A stretch of DNA of 13,801 nucleotides from Fusobacterium sp. (GCA_030527385.1 JAUNAY010000019.1:1-13801), one strand, 5' to 3'; numbered from the stretch's first letter, positions 6,640-13,801 are shown. Numbers and translations are program-made. The notes: generated from the sequence alone by a model not told the origin.

Positions 6640-7994
6640 TATCTAATTTTCCCTTCTAATTTATCTGCTATTCTATGTGCTATCTTTGATATATCTCCTG
6701 CTCCCATAAACATAAATACTCTATGTCCTTCACATTCTAATACTCTTTCATCTACCTTTTCTGGATTTTTTTCAATAGTTACTTTTGTATCCTCTATTAC
6801 TGCTCCTAAATCCTCAACACTTACTCCAAACTCATCTTTTTCTCCAGCTGCATATATAGGTAAAATTATTACCTCTTCAGCTCCTAAAAAAGCATCTTTA
6901 AAACTATTTAATAAAAATTTTACTCTGCTGTAACGGTGTGGTTGAAAAATTACAGTAATTTTCTCTTTTTCTATTGATTTTGCTCCTTGTAAAGTAGCTT
7001 TTATCTCTGTTGGGTGATGTGCATAATCATCAACTACTTTTATCCCTAACTCTTTATCATCAAAAAGTATGTCATATCTTCTTTTTGATCCTTTAAAATG
7101 TGTTAGAGCTTTTCCTAAATACTCCTCTTCCACTCCAAATTTTTTAGCAAGATATATAACTGGTAAAGAGTTTGAAATATTATGATCTCCAGGAACTGAC
7201 AAAGTATAATTACCTACCAACTCTCCTTTTACATAAACATCATAATTTATCTTTCCATCTTGAATTTTTATGTTTTGAGCATAAATATCTGCATTTTTAT
7301 CTTTTATACTATATGTTGTTATCTTATCACTATTTTTATTAAGTGCTACTTGCTTTAAGTTTTCACAATCTATACAAACAATAACTTCCTTTTCTGTTTG
7401 ATCCATAAATTGAGAAAAAGATTTATTGATATTTTCTAAACAACCGTGTGTATCTAAATGATCCTCCTCAATATTTGTTATTATTGAGTATGCTGGAGTC
7501 ATATATAGAAAAGAGTTATCACTCTCATCTGCTTCAGCTATAAAATACTCTGATTTTCCTGGTTTAGCATTTGATCCAATCTCTGGTAATATTCCCCCAA
7601 CAACTATTGTTGGATCTTTTTCTAACATAACAGTTGACATCATAGAGCTTGTAGTAGTTTTTCCGTGTGTTCCTGCCACTGCTATTCCTGTTTCTTCATT
7701 TAAAAGCATAGCTAAAAGTTCTCCCCTTTTAACTATTTTTATCCCATTATCCATAGCGTATTTATACTCTGGATTATCTTTTTTTATTGCACTTGAAGCT
7801 ATTACCATATCACACCCTTTTACGTGTTCAGCTTCGTGGCTATTATATACAGTAATTCCCATACTTTCAAGCTCTTCTGTTACATAACCTCTAGTGAGAT
7901 CTGCTCCCTTCACATCATAGCCCTTTATTTTCATTATTTTGGCTAATCCGCTCATTCCAATACCATTTATTCCTATAAAGTAAATTTTTTTCAT
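6639..7994 (-). CDS. murC: UDP-N-acetylmuramate--L-alanine ligase
   Basis: MurC adds L-alanine to UDP-MurNAc with ATP, the first Mur ligase step. The 451-residue protein shows the N-terminal nucleotide-sugar fold FIGINGIGMSGLAKIM (6-21), the ATP loop AGTHGKTTTSS (107-117, Lys112), EADESDNSF in the central domain, and DDYAHHPTEI at the start of the C-terminal domain, all diagnostic of MurC as opposed to the other ligases. Start choice: ATG at 7994 gives the family-typical MKKIYFIG, with GGAGG 10 bases upstream. An in-frame TTG directly before it (7997) has the same site at 7 bases and could be used as well. The gene lies 4 bases after murG and overlaps murB by one base. Confidence 0.97.
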   Translation of the reverse strand: MKKIYFIGINGIGMSGLAKIMKIKGYDVKGADLTRGYVTEELESMGITVYNSHEAEHVKGCDMVIASSAIKKDNPEYKYAMDNGIKIVKRGELLAMLLNEETGIAVAGTHGKTTTSSMMSTVMLEKDPTIVVGGILPEIGSNAKPGKSEYFIAEADESDNSFLYMTPAYSIITNIEEDHLDTHGCLENINKSFSQFMDQTEKEVIVCIDCENLKQVALNKNSDKITTYSIKDKNADIYAQNIKIQDGKINYDVYVKGELVGNYTLSVPGDHNISNSLPVIYLAKKFGVEEEYLGKALTHFKGSKRRYDILFDDKELGIKVVDDYAHHPTEIKATLQGAKSIEKEKITVIFQPHRYSRVKFLLNSFKDAFLGAEEVIILPIYAAGEKDEFGVSVEDLGAVIEDTKVTIEKNPEKVDERVLECEGHRVFMFMGAGDISKIAHRIADKLEGKIR

Positions 7995-7998
7995 CAAC

Positions 7999-9066
7999 TT
8001 AATTCCTCCAAATATCTAAATTATTAATAATTTTCTCCACTGCATTTGATTTTTTTAAAGCTCTTATTCTAACTTTCATAGATTTTAAAGCATCTTCATT
8101 TTTTAATAATTCAAGAGCTTTTTCGATAGCAACTTCAGCATCTGCATTACTATAAACAAGTGCTGAGTTATTCTCCTCTAAAATCTTTGCATTATCATAT
8201 TGCCCAACTTTTAAAGAATTATATGGAATTATTATTGATGGTTTTTCTAACTCTATTATCTCTGAAATAGTCAATGCTCCTGCACGACATATTATAAGAT
8301 CTGCCGCTGCCATTATATTTATCATATTGTTAAAATATGGTTTAACTGTATCTGACATTTTTGTTCTAACTATCTGTGTTGTAATTTCATCATAATTTTT
8401 TTCCCCAGTTGCCCAATATACTCTAAGTTTTTTATCTTCTAAAAATTTATCCCAATTTTTTATAACTGCATCGTTAATATCTTTGGCTCCTAAGCTTCCT
8501 CCAGTTATAAGAATAACTTTTTCTCCATCTTCAAGTTTTAATCTCTCTTTTTCTTCATTTTCACTTACATAGTTGATCTCTTCTCTAAGAGGATTTCCTG
8601 TAACTTCAAATTTTCTTTGATATTTCATTGGAATATCATCATAAGTCTTGTCAAAAGCAAGAAAAGTTTTTACTGCAAACTTATAAAATAGCTTATTTGT
8701 CCAACCTAAATTTGCATTTTGCTCCTGTAAATATATTTTTTTTCTAAGTAAAATTCCTCCAATTATAATAGGCACAGATATATAGTTTCCAAATCCTATA
8801 ATAGCATCTGGTTTTTCCTTATAAACTATCTTTATTCCTTCCCAGACACCTTTTATATATTTTAAAATAGTTTTAAAACTTCTCGGAGGTTTTATATCTA
8901 AACCTATAAATCTAAATCCAGCTTCTGGAACTATATCTTTTTCCATTCTAATGCTTGTACCTACAAATAGCACATCTATATTTTTTATTTTTAACCCTTC
9001 AGCCACAGCAAGAGCTGGATATATATGCCCACCTGTGCCTCCAGTTGTCAATATCACTTTTTTCAA
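7999..9066 (-). CDS. murG: Undecaprenyl-PP-MurNAc-pentapeptide GlcNAc transferase MurG
   Basis: MurG is a GT-B glycosyltransferase on the inner face of the membrane that converts lipid I to lipid II. With the start used here it has 355 residues: TTGGTGGHIYPALAVA (7-22) with the first glycine loop, QEQNANLGWTNK (114-125) near the acceptor site (His is more usual than the first Gln), GGSLGA (189-194) as second glycine loop, RAGALTISE (261-269) in the UDP-GlcNAc site, and GQYDNA (288-293). TTG at 9066 gives MKKVILTTGG, the family-typical start, with AAGGTG 8 bases upstream. A GTG at 9075, overlapping the murD stop as GTGA, gives 3 extra residues but has no clear ribosome binding site. Both ways the gene is tightly coupled to murD. 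No ftsW lies between them. Confidence 0.96.
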   Translation of the reverse strand: MKKVILTTGGTGGHIYPALAVAEGLKIKNIDVLFVGTSIRMEKDIVPEAGFRFIGLDIKPPRSFKTILKYIKGVWEGIKIVYKEKPDAIIGFGNYISVPIIIGGILLRKKIYLQEQNANLGWTNKLFYKFAVKTFLAFDKTYDDIPMKYQRKFEVTGNPLREEINYVSENEEKERLKLEDGEKVILITGGSLGAKDINDAVIKNWDKFLEDKKLRVYWATGEKNYDEITTQIVRTKMSDTVKPYFNNMINIMAAADLIICRAGALTISEIIELEKPSIIIPYNSLKVGQYDNAKILEENNSALVYSNADAEVAIEKALELLKNEDALKSMKVRIRALKKSNAVEKIINNLDIWRN

Positions 9067-9071
9067 AATTC

Positions 9072-10382
9072 TCACCTTCCAAAGATCTCTCTTACCAACT
9101 CTTTAAATACCTCTCCACGATGTTCAAAACTTTTAAATTGATCAAAGCTTGAAGTAGCTGGTGATAATAATACAGTTTCCTCTATATTTTTATCAAATCT
9201 TTCTTTCATATTCAATAGGCAACTTCTCAAATCTCTTAAAAGATATATTTTATCTTTACTATACCCACTCAATAGTAGCAACTCATTTAACTGATCTGCT
9301 ATATCTCCTATTAAGTAAACCTCTTTTACACTTGATTTTATTAGTTCTATAAGAGGTGTCCAATCCAATTTTTTATCAAATCCTCCACAGATAAGAATAC
9401 AATCTTTAAAAGCTTCTACTGCAAATTTTGTAGAATCAATATTAGTTCCCTTTGAATCATTTACAAATTTTATTTTTCCACAATTAAAAAATTCTTCCAT
9501 TCTATGCTCTATATTTCCAGTTGTATATAGAAACTCTCTTATTTTTTCATCAGATATTTTTAATATCTTAGCTATTGCCACAATAAACAAAACATTTTCT
9601 TTATTATGTTCCCCTTTTAGCGTTAGCTTTGAACAAGATAAAATTTCATCATTTCCCTTGTAAAGTATATCATTTTTTATATAAAAATCACAATTATTAT
9701 TATTTTTTTTTGTTATAAATATTTTATTTCCAGTTATTAATTCTTTTCTTTTTAAAATCTCTTCTGAATCACCATTCACTATAAAATAATCCTCTGAAGT
9801 TTGATTTTTTCCTATATTAAATTTTGTATCATAATATTCTTCAACACTTTTATATCTTGATAGATGATCAGGAGCTAAATTTATAACTAAGGATATATCA
9901 GCTTTAAAAGTTTTTAAATTTTCTAATTGATATGAACTAAGTTCTAAAACTATATAATCTAAATCTTTATTTTCAAGTAAAAGTTCTGCAAAAGAAACCC
10001 CGATGTTTCCTGCATATTTGCTTTTATATCCTGCATACTGCAAAAGCTCTGTAACCTTTGTCGTTGTTGTCGTTTTTCCATTTGTTCCTGTTATAGCTAT
10101 TATTTTACTTTTTTTATCCATATATTTTATCATATATCTATAACTTAATTCAATTTCATCTATTATTTCAATACCCTTTTTTTTAGCTTCTACCACTAAA
10201 TCATTATATGGAACTCCTGGACTTTTTATAAAAAGGTCTATATTATCTAAATATTTTATTCCATCTTGAGATGATATTCCTTTTTTGTCGTCCACTAGTA
10301 TTATCTCATATCCTATTTTTTCCAATAATTTACAAGCACCTAAACCACTTACACCCGCTCCAAAAACTATTGCTCTCTTCAT
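9072..10382 (-). CDS. murD: UDP-N-acetylmuramoylalanine--D-glutamate ligase
   Basis: MurD adds D-glutamate to UDP-MurNAc-L-Ala. The 436-residue protein has the N-terminal Rossmann motif VFGAGVSGLGACKLL (6-20), KSPGVP (53-58), the ATP loop ITGTNGKTTTTT (97-108, Lys103), GNIGVSF (125-131), ELSSYQLE (147-154), NLAPDHLSRY (168-177) and the C-terminal LSPATSSFDQF, which is specific for MurD. The lysine in YDTKFNIGK (187) is a candidate for the carbamylated lysine of the family. The ATG has a GAGGTGG site a few bases upstream. The 67 bases separating it from mraY hold a hairpin (10423-10444), the largest gap inside the cluster upstream of ftsZ. Confidence 0.97.
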   Translation of the reverse strand: MKRAIVFGAGVSGLGACKLLEKIGYEIILVDDKKGISSQDGIKYLDNIDLFIKSPGVPYNDLVVEAKKKGIEIIDEIELSYRYMIKYMDKKSKIIAITGTNGKTTTTTKVTELLQYAGYKSKYAGNIGVSFAELLLENKDLDYIVLELSSYQLENLKTFKADISLVINLAPDHLSRYKSVEEYYDTKFNIGKNQTSEDYFIVNGDSEEILKRKELITGNKIFITKKNNNNCDFYIKNDILYKGNDEILSCSKLTLKGEHNKENVLFIVAIAKILKISDEKIREFLYTTGNIEHRMEEFFNCGKIKFVNDSKGTNIDSTKFAVEAFKDCILICGGFDKKLDWTPLIELIKSSVKEVYLIGDIADQLNELLLLSGYSKDKIYLLRDLRSCLLNMKERFDKNIEETVLLSPATSSFDQFKSFEHRGEVFKELVREIFGR

Positions 10383-10422
10383 TCTCCACCTCTATTTTTA
10401 TTTTTTCCCATAATAGACGTAA

Positions 10423-10444
10423 AACCACGGTTTTATCCGTGGTT
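10423..10444 (-). repeat. Hairpin between mraY and murD, possible attenuator or processing site
   Basis: AACCACGG (10423-10430) and CCGTGGTT (10437-10444) form a perfect 8-bp GC-rich stem around a 6-base AT loop, starting 5 bases past the mraY stop. On the transcribed minus strand it is followed by only a short TT(TT)ACG tract, so it would be at most a weak terminator. It could attenuate transcription, protect a 3' end, or be an RNase site splitting the operon mRNA. It stands out in sequence this AT-rich. Confidence 0.65.
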
Positions 10445-10449
10445 CTATC

Positions 10450-11538
10450 TTATAGTATTCCTCTCATTCTAATTATTCCCAATGCTATTATACCAAATAT
10501 TAGTGTAGTAATCCAAAATCTCATAGTTACTTTAGTTTCAGCAAGTCCTATCAACTCAAAGTGATGATGAATAGGTGCCATTTTAAATACTCTTTTCCCT
10601 CTAAGTTTAAAAGATCCCACTTGAATTATTACTGACATTGCTTCTACAACAAATATTATTCCAATTATTGGAAGGATAAGTTCCTGCTTTAATAGTATTG
10701 CTACAACTCCAAGAACTCCTCCTAAAGTTAAAGATCCTGTATCTCCCATAAATATTTGAGCAGGGTAGAAATTGTACCATAGGAATCCTAGTCCAGCTCC
10801 ACACACAGTTGATAAAAATACTGTCATCTCTCCTGAACCTGCTATATAATAAAGATTTAGATGCTCACTCAAATTTACATTTCCTGTAAAATATGAAATT
10901 ACTCCAAGAATAGTAGAGCAGATTATCATAGGCATTATAGCAAGCCCGTCTAGTCCATCTGTTATGTTTACTGCATTTGATGTTCCCATCAAAATTATTA
11001 TTACAAAGAACAACATACCTATGCTTCCAAGATATAACATACTTCCTGAAAGTAGTGGATTTATAATGGATAAATCCAACATCTTATCCCCTGTAAGTCC
11101 TAAGAAGTTTACAAACAGCCATACAAATATTGCTATTATTCCTTGTCCTAATAATTTTTTTCTTCCTGAAAGTCCTCTTTTATTGACAGTAAACTTTTTA
11201 TAATCATCTATAAACCCAATTGAAGCAAATCCTAACATAGATATTAGTAATAAAATTATAAAATTATTTGAAATATCTGCTACAATTAGATTTGTTATAA
11301 GCATCACAATCACAATTAAAACTCCACCCATTGTAGGTGTTCCCTTTTTTGAAAGATGTGATGCAGGTCCTTCCTCTCTTATCTTTTCACCAAATTTTTT
11401 TACTTTTAAATAGTTAATAAATGGTTTTCCAAAAATTAATACCAACAAAAACGACAAAGTAAAGCTTATAAATCCTCTCAAATATATAGATTTTAAAAAT
11501 TCTAAGCTTTGAAAATACTCTCCTATTAAATATAACAT
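10450..11538 (-). CDS. mraY: Phospho-N-acetylmuramoyl-pentapeptide-transferase MraY
   Basis: MraY is the polytopic inner membrane enzyme that transfers phospho-MurNAc-pentapeptide to undecaprenyl phosphate, making lipid I. The 362-residue protein has about ten hydrophobic segments. Catalytic-site motifs are complete: GTPTMGG (66-72), FIDDYKK (109-115, Asp111-Asp112 for Mg/nucleophile), NAVNITDGLDGLA (188-200), FMGDTGSL (263-270) and the MraY-specific histidine loop PIHHHFE (322-328). These separate it from the related WecA-type transferases. The ATG has GAGGAG about 11 bases upstream, within the 19-base gap after murF. In clusters of many other bacteria murD follows directly, as here. Confidence 0.98.
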   Translation of the reverse strand: MLYLIGEYFQSLEFLKSIYLRGFISFTLSFLLVLIFGKPFINYLKVKKFGEKIREEGPASHLSKKGTPTMGGVLIVIVMLITNLIVADISNNFIILLLISMLGFASIGFIDDYKKFTVNKRGLSGRKKLLGQGIIAIFVWLFVNFLGLTGDKMLDLSIINPLLSGSMLYLGSIGMLFFVIIILMGTSNAVNITDGLDGLAIMPMIICSTILGVISYFTGNVNLSEHLNLYYIAGSGEMTVFLSTVCGAGLGFLWYNFYPAQIFMGDTGSLTLGGVLGVVAILLKQELILPIIGIIFVVEAMSVIIQVGSFKLRGKRVFKMAPIHHHFELIGLAETKVTMRFWITTLIFGIIALGIIRMRGIL

Positions 11539-11557
11539 CTCTTTTTCTGCTCCTCAC

Positions 11558-12841
11558 TTATCTTATTATCTCTTCTAGTTTCATTCCACGAGATCCTTTT
11601 AATAAAACTGCAACTTTTTCTTTTTCACCATCTATTAAATTTATTATCTCGCCTTTATTATCAAAACATCTTATTTTATCATTTTTTTCTAATAAATCAT
11701 AAGCTTTTTTCATTCTTTCTCCATAAAGATATATTTTGTCACTCTTTATATTTAAAGCTTTTTTTATCACCTCTTGATGAAATTCTATCTCTTTTTCTCC
11801 TAATTCCAGCATATCACCCAAAACTAATATCTTTTTAAGATTATTATATAGTTTGTCAAAAGTATTAAGTGAAAATTCCATAGAGATTGGACTTGCATTG
11901 TATGCGTCATTTATATATATAACTTTTTCAGTCTCTATCTTTTGGAATCTCATTGGAGTAAGCTCAAGATTTTTTAATCCACTTTTTATCTCTTCATAAG
12001 CAAGTCCAAATCTTTTTCCTATTGCTACTGCCATTCCAGCATTTAAAGCATTATGCTTACCATTTAGATTTAAACTATATTCCTCATTATCAATATAAAA
12101 ATTCATTCCATCATTACTATCATTAAATCTCTCTATAACAAAATTATTTTCTTTGTCAAAACCGATTTTATTTCCTAAAAGATTTTTTAAATATAGATCA
12201 TCACCAACTATATAAAGATTCTCTGAAGAGATATAATTTAACAACTCTGTCTTAGCTTTAAAAACATTCTCTCTAGTTTTTAAAAATTCTAAATGTGAAT
12301 CTCCTATATTAGTTATTACTCCTATATCTGGTTTAGCTATACTAGATAATAAATCTATCTCATTAAAGCCACTCATACCCATTTCAAGAACTACAACTTG
12401 ATCTTTTTCAGTCAGTTGTAATATTGTGTATGGTAATCCTATATGATTATTGTAATTTCCCTCTGTTTTTTTAGTTATATATTTTTTTGAAAGAACTGAG
12501 TATATCATATCTTTTGTTGTAGTTTTTCCATTGCTTCCAGTAATAGCTATCACTTTTAATCCTAAAGCTTTTCTATACTCTCTTGCTAAATCTTGCATAA
12601 ATTTAACACTACTCTCTACTTTAAATACTCTTTTATCCTCTCCTAAATATCTATCTGCTATTACAATAGAGGCACCATCTTTTAAAACTTGATCTATATA
12701 ATTATTTCCATTATTTATAGCAAAAAATATGTCTCCTTTATTTACTTTTCTGCTATCCATAACAACTTTTTCTATCTCAATAAAACCTAATCTCTCACTT
12801 ATTCTCAATAAATTATCAAGAACTGAAAAAAGTATCTTCAT
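11558..12841 (-). CDS. murF: UDP-N-acetylmuramoyl-tripeptide--D-alanyl-D-alanine ligase
   Basis: MurF adds D-Ala-D-Ala, the product of Ddl, to the UDP-MurNAc-tripeptide. The 427-residue protein has the N-terminal MDSRKVNKGDIFFA (28-41) that binds the sugar nucleotide, the ATP loop ITGSNGKTTTKD (100-111, Lys106), NYNNHIGLP (129-137), EMGMSGFNEI in the central domain and NDAYNASP at the start of the C-terminal domain, all typical of MurF. The murE gene that usually precedes it is not here. If the organism is a Fusobacterium, the third residue of the tripeptide may be meso-lanthionine and not diaminopimelate, which the sequence cannot show. AGAGGGGA lies about 5 bases before the ATG; the gap after gmhB is 13 bases. 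Confidence 0.97.
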   Translation of the reverse strand: MKILFSVLDNLLRISERLGFIEIEKVVMDSRKVNKGDIFFAINNGNNYIDQVLKDGASIVIADRYLGEDKRVFKVESSVKFMQDLAREYRKALGLKVIAITGSNGKTTTKDMIYSVLSKKYITKKTEGNYNNHIGLPYTILQLTEKDQVVVLEMGMSGFNEIDLLSSIAKPDIGVITNIGDSHLEFLKTRENVFKAKTELLNYISSENLYIVGDDLYLKNLLGNKIGFDKENNFVIERFNDSNDGMNFYIDNEEYSLNLNGKHNALNAGMAVAIGKRFGLAYEEIKSGLKNLELTPMRFQKIETEKVIYINDAYNASPISMEFSLNTFDKLYNNLKKILVLGDMLELGEKEIEFHQEVIKKALNIKSDKIYLYGERMKKAYDLLEKNDKIRCFDNKGEIINLIDGEKEKVAVLLKGSRGMKLEEIIR

Positions 12842-12854
12842 ATTTGTCCCCTCT

Positions 12855-13418
12855 TTATTTTAAACTCAATGCAAAATCATATAATGAATCATAAACTGCA
12901 ACTTTTCTATCTGCTAATTTTTCAATATTTTCTAAACCGTGTCCAGTTTTTACTAAAATAGGAGTTAATTTTGCATTAAATCCAGCATCTATATCTGCTA
13001 ATGTATCCCCTACCATATATGATTGCTCTCTATCAATATTTAAGTCTCTTATTGCAGAGTCTAACATACCTGTTTTAGGCTTTCTGCACTCACAATCAAC
13101 CTTATACTTGCCTATCCCTTTCTCTGGGTGATGTGGACAATAATAAAACCTTTCAATCTGTATTCCCTCTTCTTTTAATCTATCATTTATATGATTATTT
13201 AATTTTTTTAAATCATCTTCTGTATAAAATCCTCTTGCTATTCCAGATTGATTTGTAACTACTGCTAACACATAACCTAAAGATACAAATATTTTTAAAG
13301 CTTCAACTACATTTTTTTCAAATTCAAAATCTTCTATTTTATGTAGATAATCTTTTTCTACATTTATAGTTCCATCACGATCTAATAAAATCGCTTTTCT
13401 TTTTATTTCACTGCTCAT
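12855..13418 (-). CDS. gmhB: D-glycero-beta-D-manno-heptose 1,7-bisphosphate 7-phosphatase
   Basis: GmhB is a cytoplasmic HAD-family phosphatase that removes the 7-phosphate from heptose 1,7-bisphosphate on the way to ADP-heptose for the LPS inner core. The 187-residue protein has the catalytic LLDRDGTIN motif (11-19, Asp13 and Asp15), VTNQSG (54-59), the GmhB zinc site CPHHP...CECRKP (Cys94, His96, Cys109, Cys111, with Lys113), and the final HAD motif VGDTLADIDAG (136-146). The zinc loop separates it from other HAD phosphatases but not from the histidinol phosphatase domain of HisB; the length and absence of his genes favour GmhB. AAAGGAT lies about 6 bases before the ATG. It is the first gene of the minus-strand cluster, 118 bases after 5S rRNA. 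Confidence 0.92.
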   Translation of the reverse strand: MSSEIKRKAILLDRDGTINVEKDYLHKIEDFEFEKNVVEALKIFVSLGYVLAVVTNQSGIARGFYTEDDLKKLNNHINDRLKEEGIQIERFYYCPHHPEKGIGKYKVDCECRKPKTGMLDSAIRDLNIDREQSYMVGDTLADIDAGFNAKLTPILVKTGHGLENIEKLADRKVAVYDSLYDFALSLK

Positions 13419-13536
13419 CTTATATCCTTTCTACCTTTAAACTTGTATACTATAAGATGATACCCCATATTTCATTTTTTGTACATAGTTTTATAAAAAT
13501 ATTTATTAATTTTTTAGTTTCAAAAAATAAAAAAAA
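13419..13536 (-). promoter_or_regulatory. Gap between 5S rRNA and gmhB, expected to hold the cluster promoter
   Basis: This very AT-rich gap follows the 5S gene on the same strand. TATAGT (13449-13454, minus strand) would be a fair -10 box about 30 bases before gmhB, but the position 16-18 bases upstream holds AAATGA-like sequence and not a recognisable -35. A TTGAAA at 13518-13523 has no -10 at a normal distance. The cluster either starts from a weak promoter here, or depends partly on read-through from the rRNA operon. Confidence 0.3.
13522..13536 (-). terminator. U-rich tract fused to the 5S closing stem, probable rRNA operon terminator
   Basis: On the minus strand the last bases of 5S, CCAAGC, are followed at once by eight T, one A and six T (13536-13522). 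The 5S terminal helix (GCTTGG pairing with CCAAGC) can therefore serve as the terminator stem. No separate hairpin with a T tract is seen further down. Because helix I joins distant ends, efficiency is hard to judge. Confidence 0.5.
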
Positions 13537-13654
13537 GCTTGGCGAGTTCCTATCCTCCCAGGAGGCTTCCCTCCAAGTACTTTCAGCGTTTACGGGCTTA
13601 ACTTCTAGGTTCGGAATGGATCTAGGTGTACCCCCGCAGCTATTCTCACCAAGC
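13537..13654 (-). rRNA. rrf: 5S ribosomal RNA
   Basis: The minus strand reads GCTTGGTGAGAATAGC at the 5' end, then GGGGGTACACCTAGATCC, the nearly invariant CCGAACCTAGAAGTTAAGC of loop C, GTACTTGGAGGGAAGCC, and GAACTCGCCAAGC at the 3' end. The ends GCTTGG and CCAAGC pair to form helix I. The length of 118 bases is typical. Ends are placed by helix I and may be off by one or two bases. Short frames overlapping this region on either strand are not genes. Confidence 0.96.
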
Positions 13655-13770
13655 TGTGTTTGAATATCTTCTAATGAAGCACAGATTTTCATCTGTATCT
13701 CATTAATTATAATCGTAACTTCGTTACTCTTTAATTAATGGAACATTCGAAACTATATAGTAAATCTTTT
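13655..13770 (-). other. 23S-5S internal transcribed spacer with two inverted repeats
   Basis: This 116-base AT-rich spacer has no tRNA. It holds an inverted repeat with arms CATTAATTA (13701-13709) and TAATTAATG (13732-13740) enclosing a second stem, GTAAC (13715-13719) with GTTAC (13723-13727). A small hairpin, ACAGAT (13681-13686) with ATCTGT (13691-13696), adjoins it. Such stems fit double-strand RNase processing of the rRNA precursor. Confidence 0.75.
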
Positions 13771-13801
13771 AGGTTAAAACTTTGACTTATTAGTATTGGT
13801 C
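13771..13801 (-). rRNA. rrl: 23S ribosomal RNA, 3' end only (partial)
   Basis: The minus strand reads GACCAATACTAATAAGTC and then AAAGTTTTAACCT, which matches the universal 3' end of 23S rRNA (E. coli GACCGGTACTAATGAACC ... TTAACC), where the last bases pair with the GGTTAA start of the molecule. The rest lies beyond the window edge. The exact 3' end is uncertain by a base or two. Confidence 0.85.

Noticed and set aside
10607..10804. 65-codon minus-strand frame inside mraY
   Set aside because: It is an out-of-frame reading of mraY, whose catalytic motifs lie in the other frame across the same bases.
13450..13692. Short frames on both strands over the 5S rRNA region
   Set aside because: They cover the conserved 5S sequence and have no protein family pattern.
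13655..13770. tRNA in the 23S-5S spacer
   Set aside because: No TTC-containing T arm, CCA-like acceptor end or cloverleaf pairing can be drawn in these 116 bases.
1..13801. Mobile element, CRISPR array, prophage or defence system
   Set aside because: No transposase, integrase, regularly spaced repeats or defence domains were seen; all genes are recognisable housekeeping families with even composition.

Overview
The window is about 13.8 kb of very AT-rich DNA with almost entirely housekeeping content. It holds a compact division and cell wall (dcw) cluster downstream of the end of an rRNA operon, followed by ribosomal protein genes and the start of a DNA-repair family gene. The low GC, the strong AGGAGG-type ribosome binding sites, a Gram-negative lipopolysaccharide heptose gene (gmhB) heading a dcw cluster, and the order gmhB-murF-mraY-murD-murG-murC-murB-ddl-ftsQ-ftsA-ftsZ point to a member of Fusobacteriota, most likely Fusobacterium. 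That assignment rests on recognition of gene content and order, not on a search; a low-GC clostridial relative is the main alternative but fits gmhB less well.

Layout. The last ~31 bases are the 3' end of 23S rRNA (minus strand), followed by a 23S-5S spacer (13655-13770) with two inverted repeats and no tRNA, then 5S rRNA (13537-13654) whose closing stem runs straight into a U-rich tract. After a 118-base gap, eleven minus-strand genes follow from 13418 down to 1781 with gaps of 0-67 bases or short overlaps: gmhB, murF, mraY, murD, murG, murC, murB, ddl, ftsQ, ftsA, ftsZ. About 100 bases further on, with their own promoter and structured leader, come rpsF and rpsR, closed by a strong terminator at 1091-1127. 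Converging on them from the left is rpmB (plus strand, own promoter and terminator). Divergent from rpmB is the 5' part of mutS2, which runs off the window at base 1. No stretch longer than 300 bases lacks a gene.

How the genes work together. MurC, MurD and MurF are three of the four Mur ligases, MurB is the reductase supplying UDP-MurNAc, Ddl makes the D-Ala-D-Ala that MurF adds, MraY makes lipid I and MurG lipid II. FtsQ, FtsA and FtsZ build the divisome that uses lipid II at the septum. GmhB acts in ADP-heptose synthesis for the LPS core, so outer membrane and murein precursor genes share one apparent operon. Cluster members common elsewhere (mraZ, rsmH, ftsL, ftsI, murE, ftsW) are not in this stretch, and the tight spacing leaves no room for them between the genes present.

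No transposon, prophage, CRISPR array or defence system was seen, and nothing here qualifies as a new biological system. The points most worth a second look are regulatory: the palindromes in the mutS2-rpmB divergent region, the rpsF leader hairpin, the hairpin between mraY and murD, the absence of a clear promoter between 5S and gmhB, and the run of non-ATG starts in the middle of the operon.
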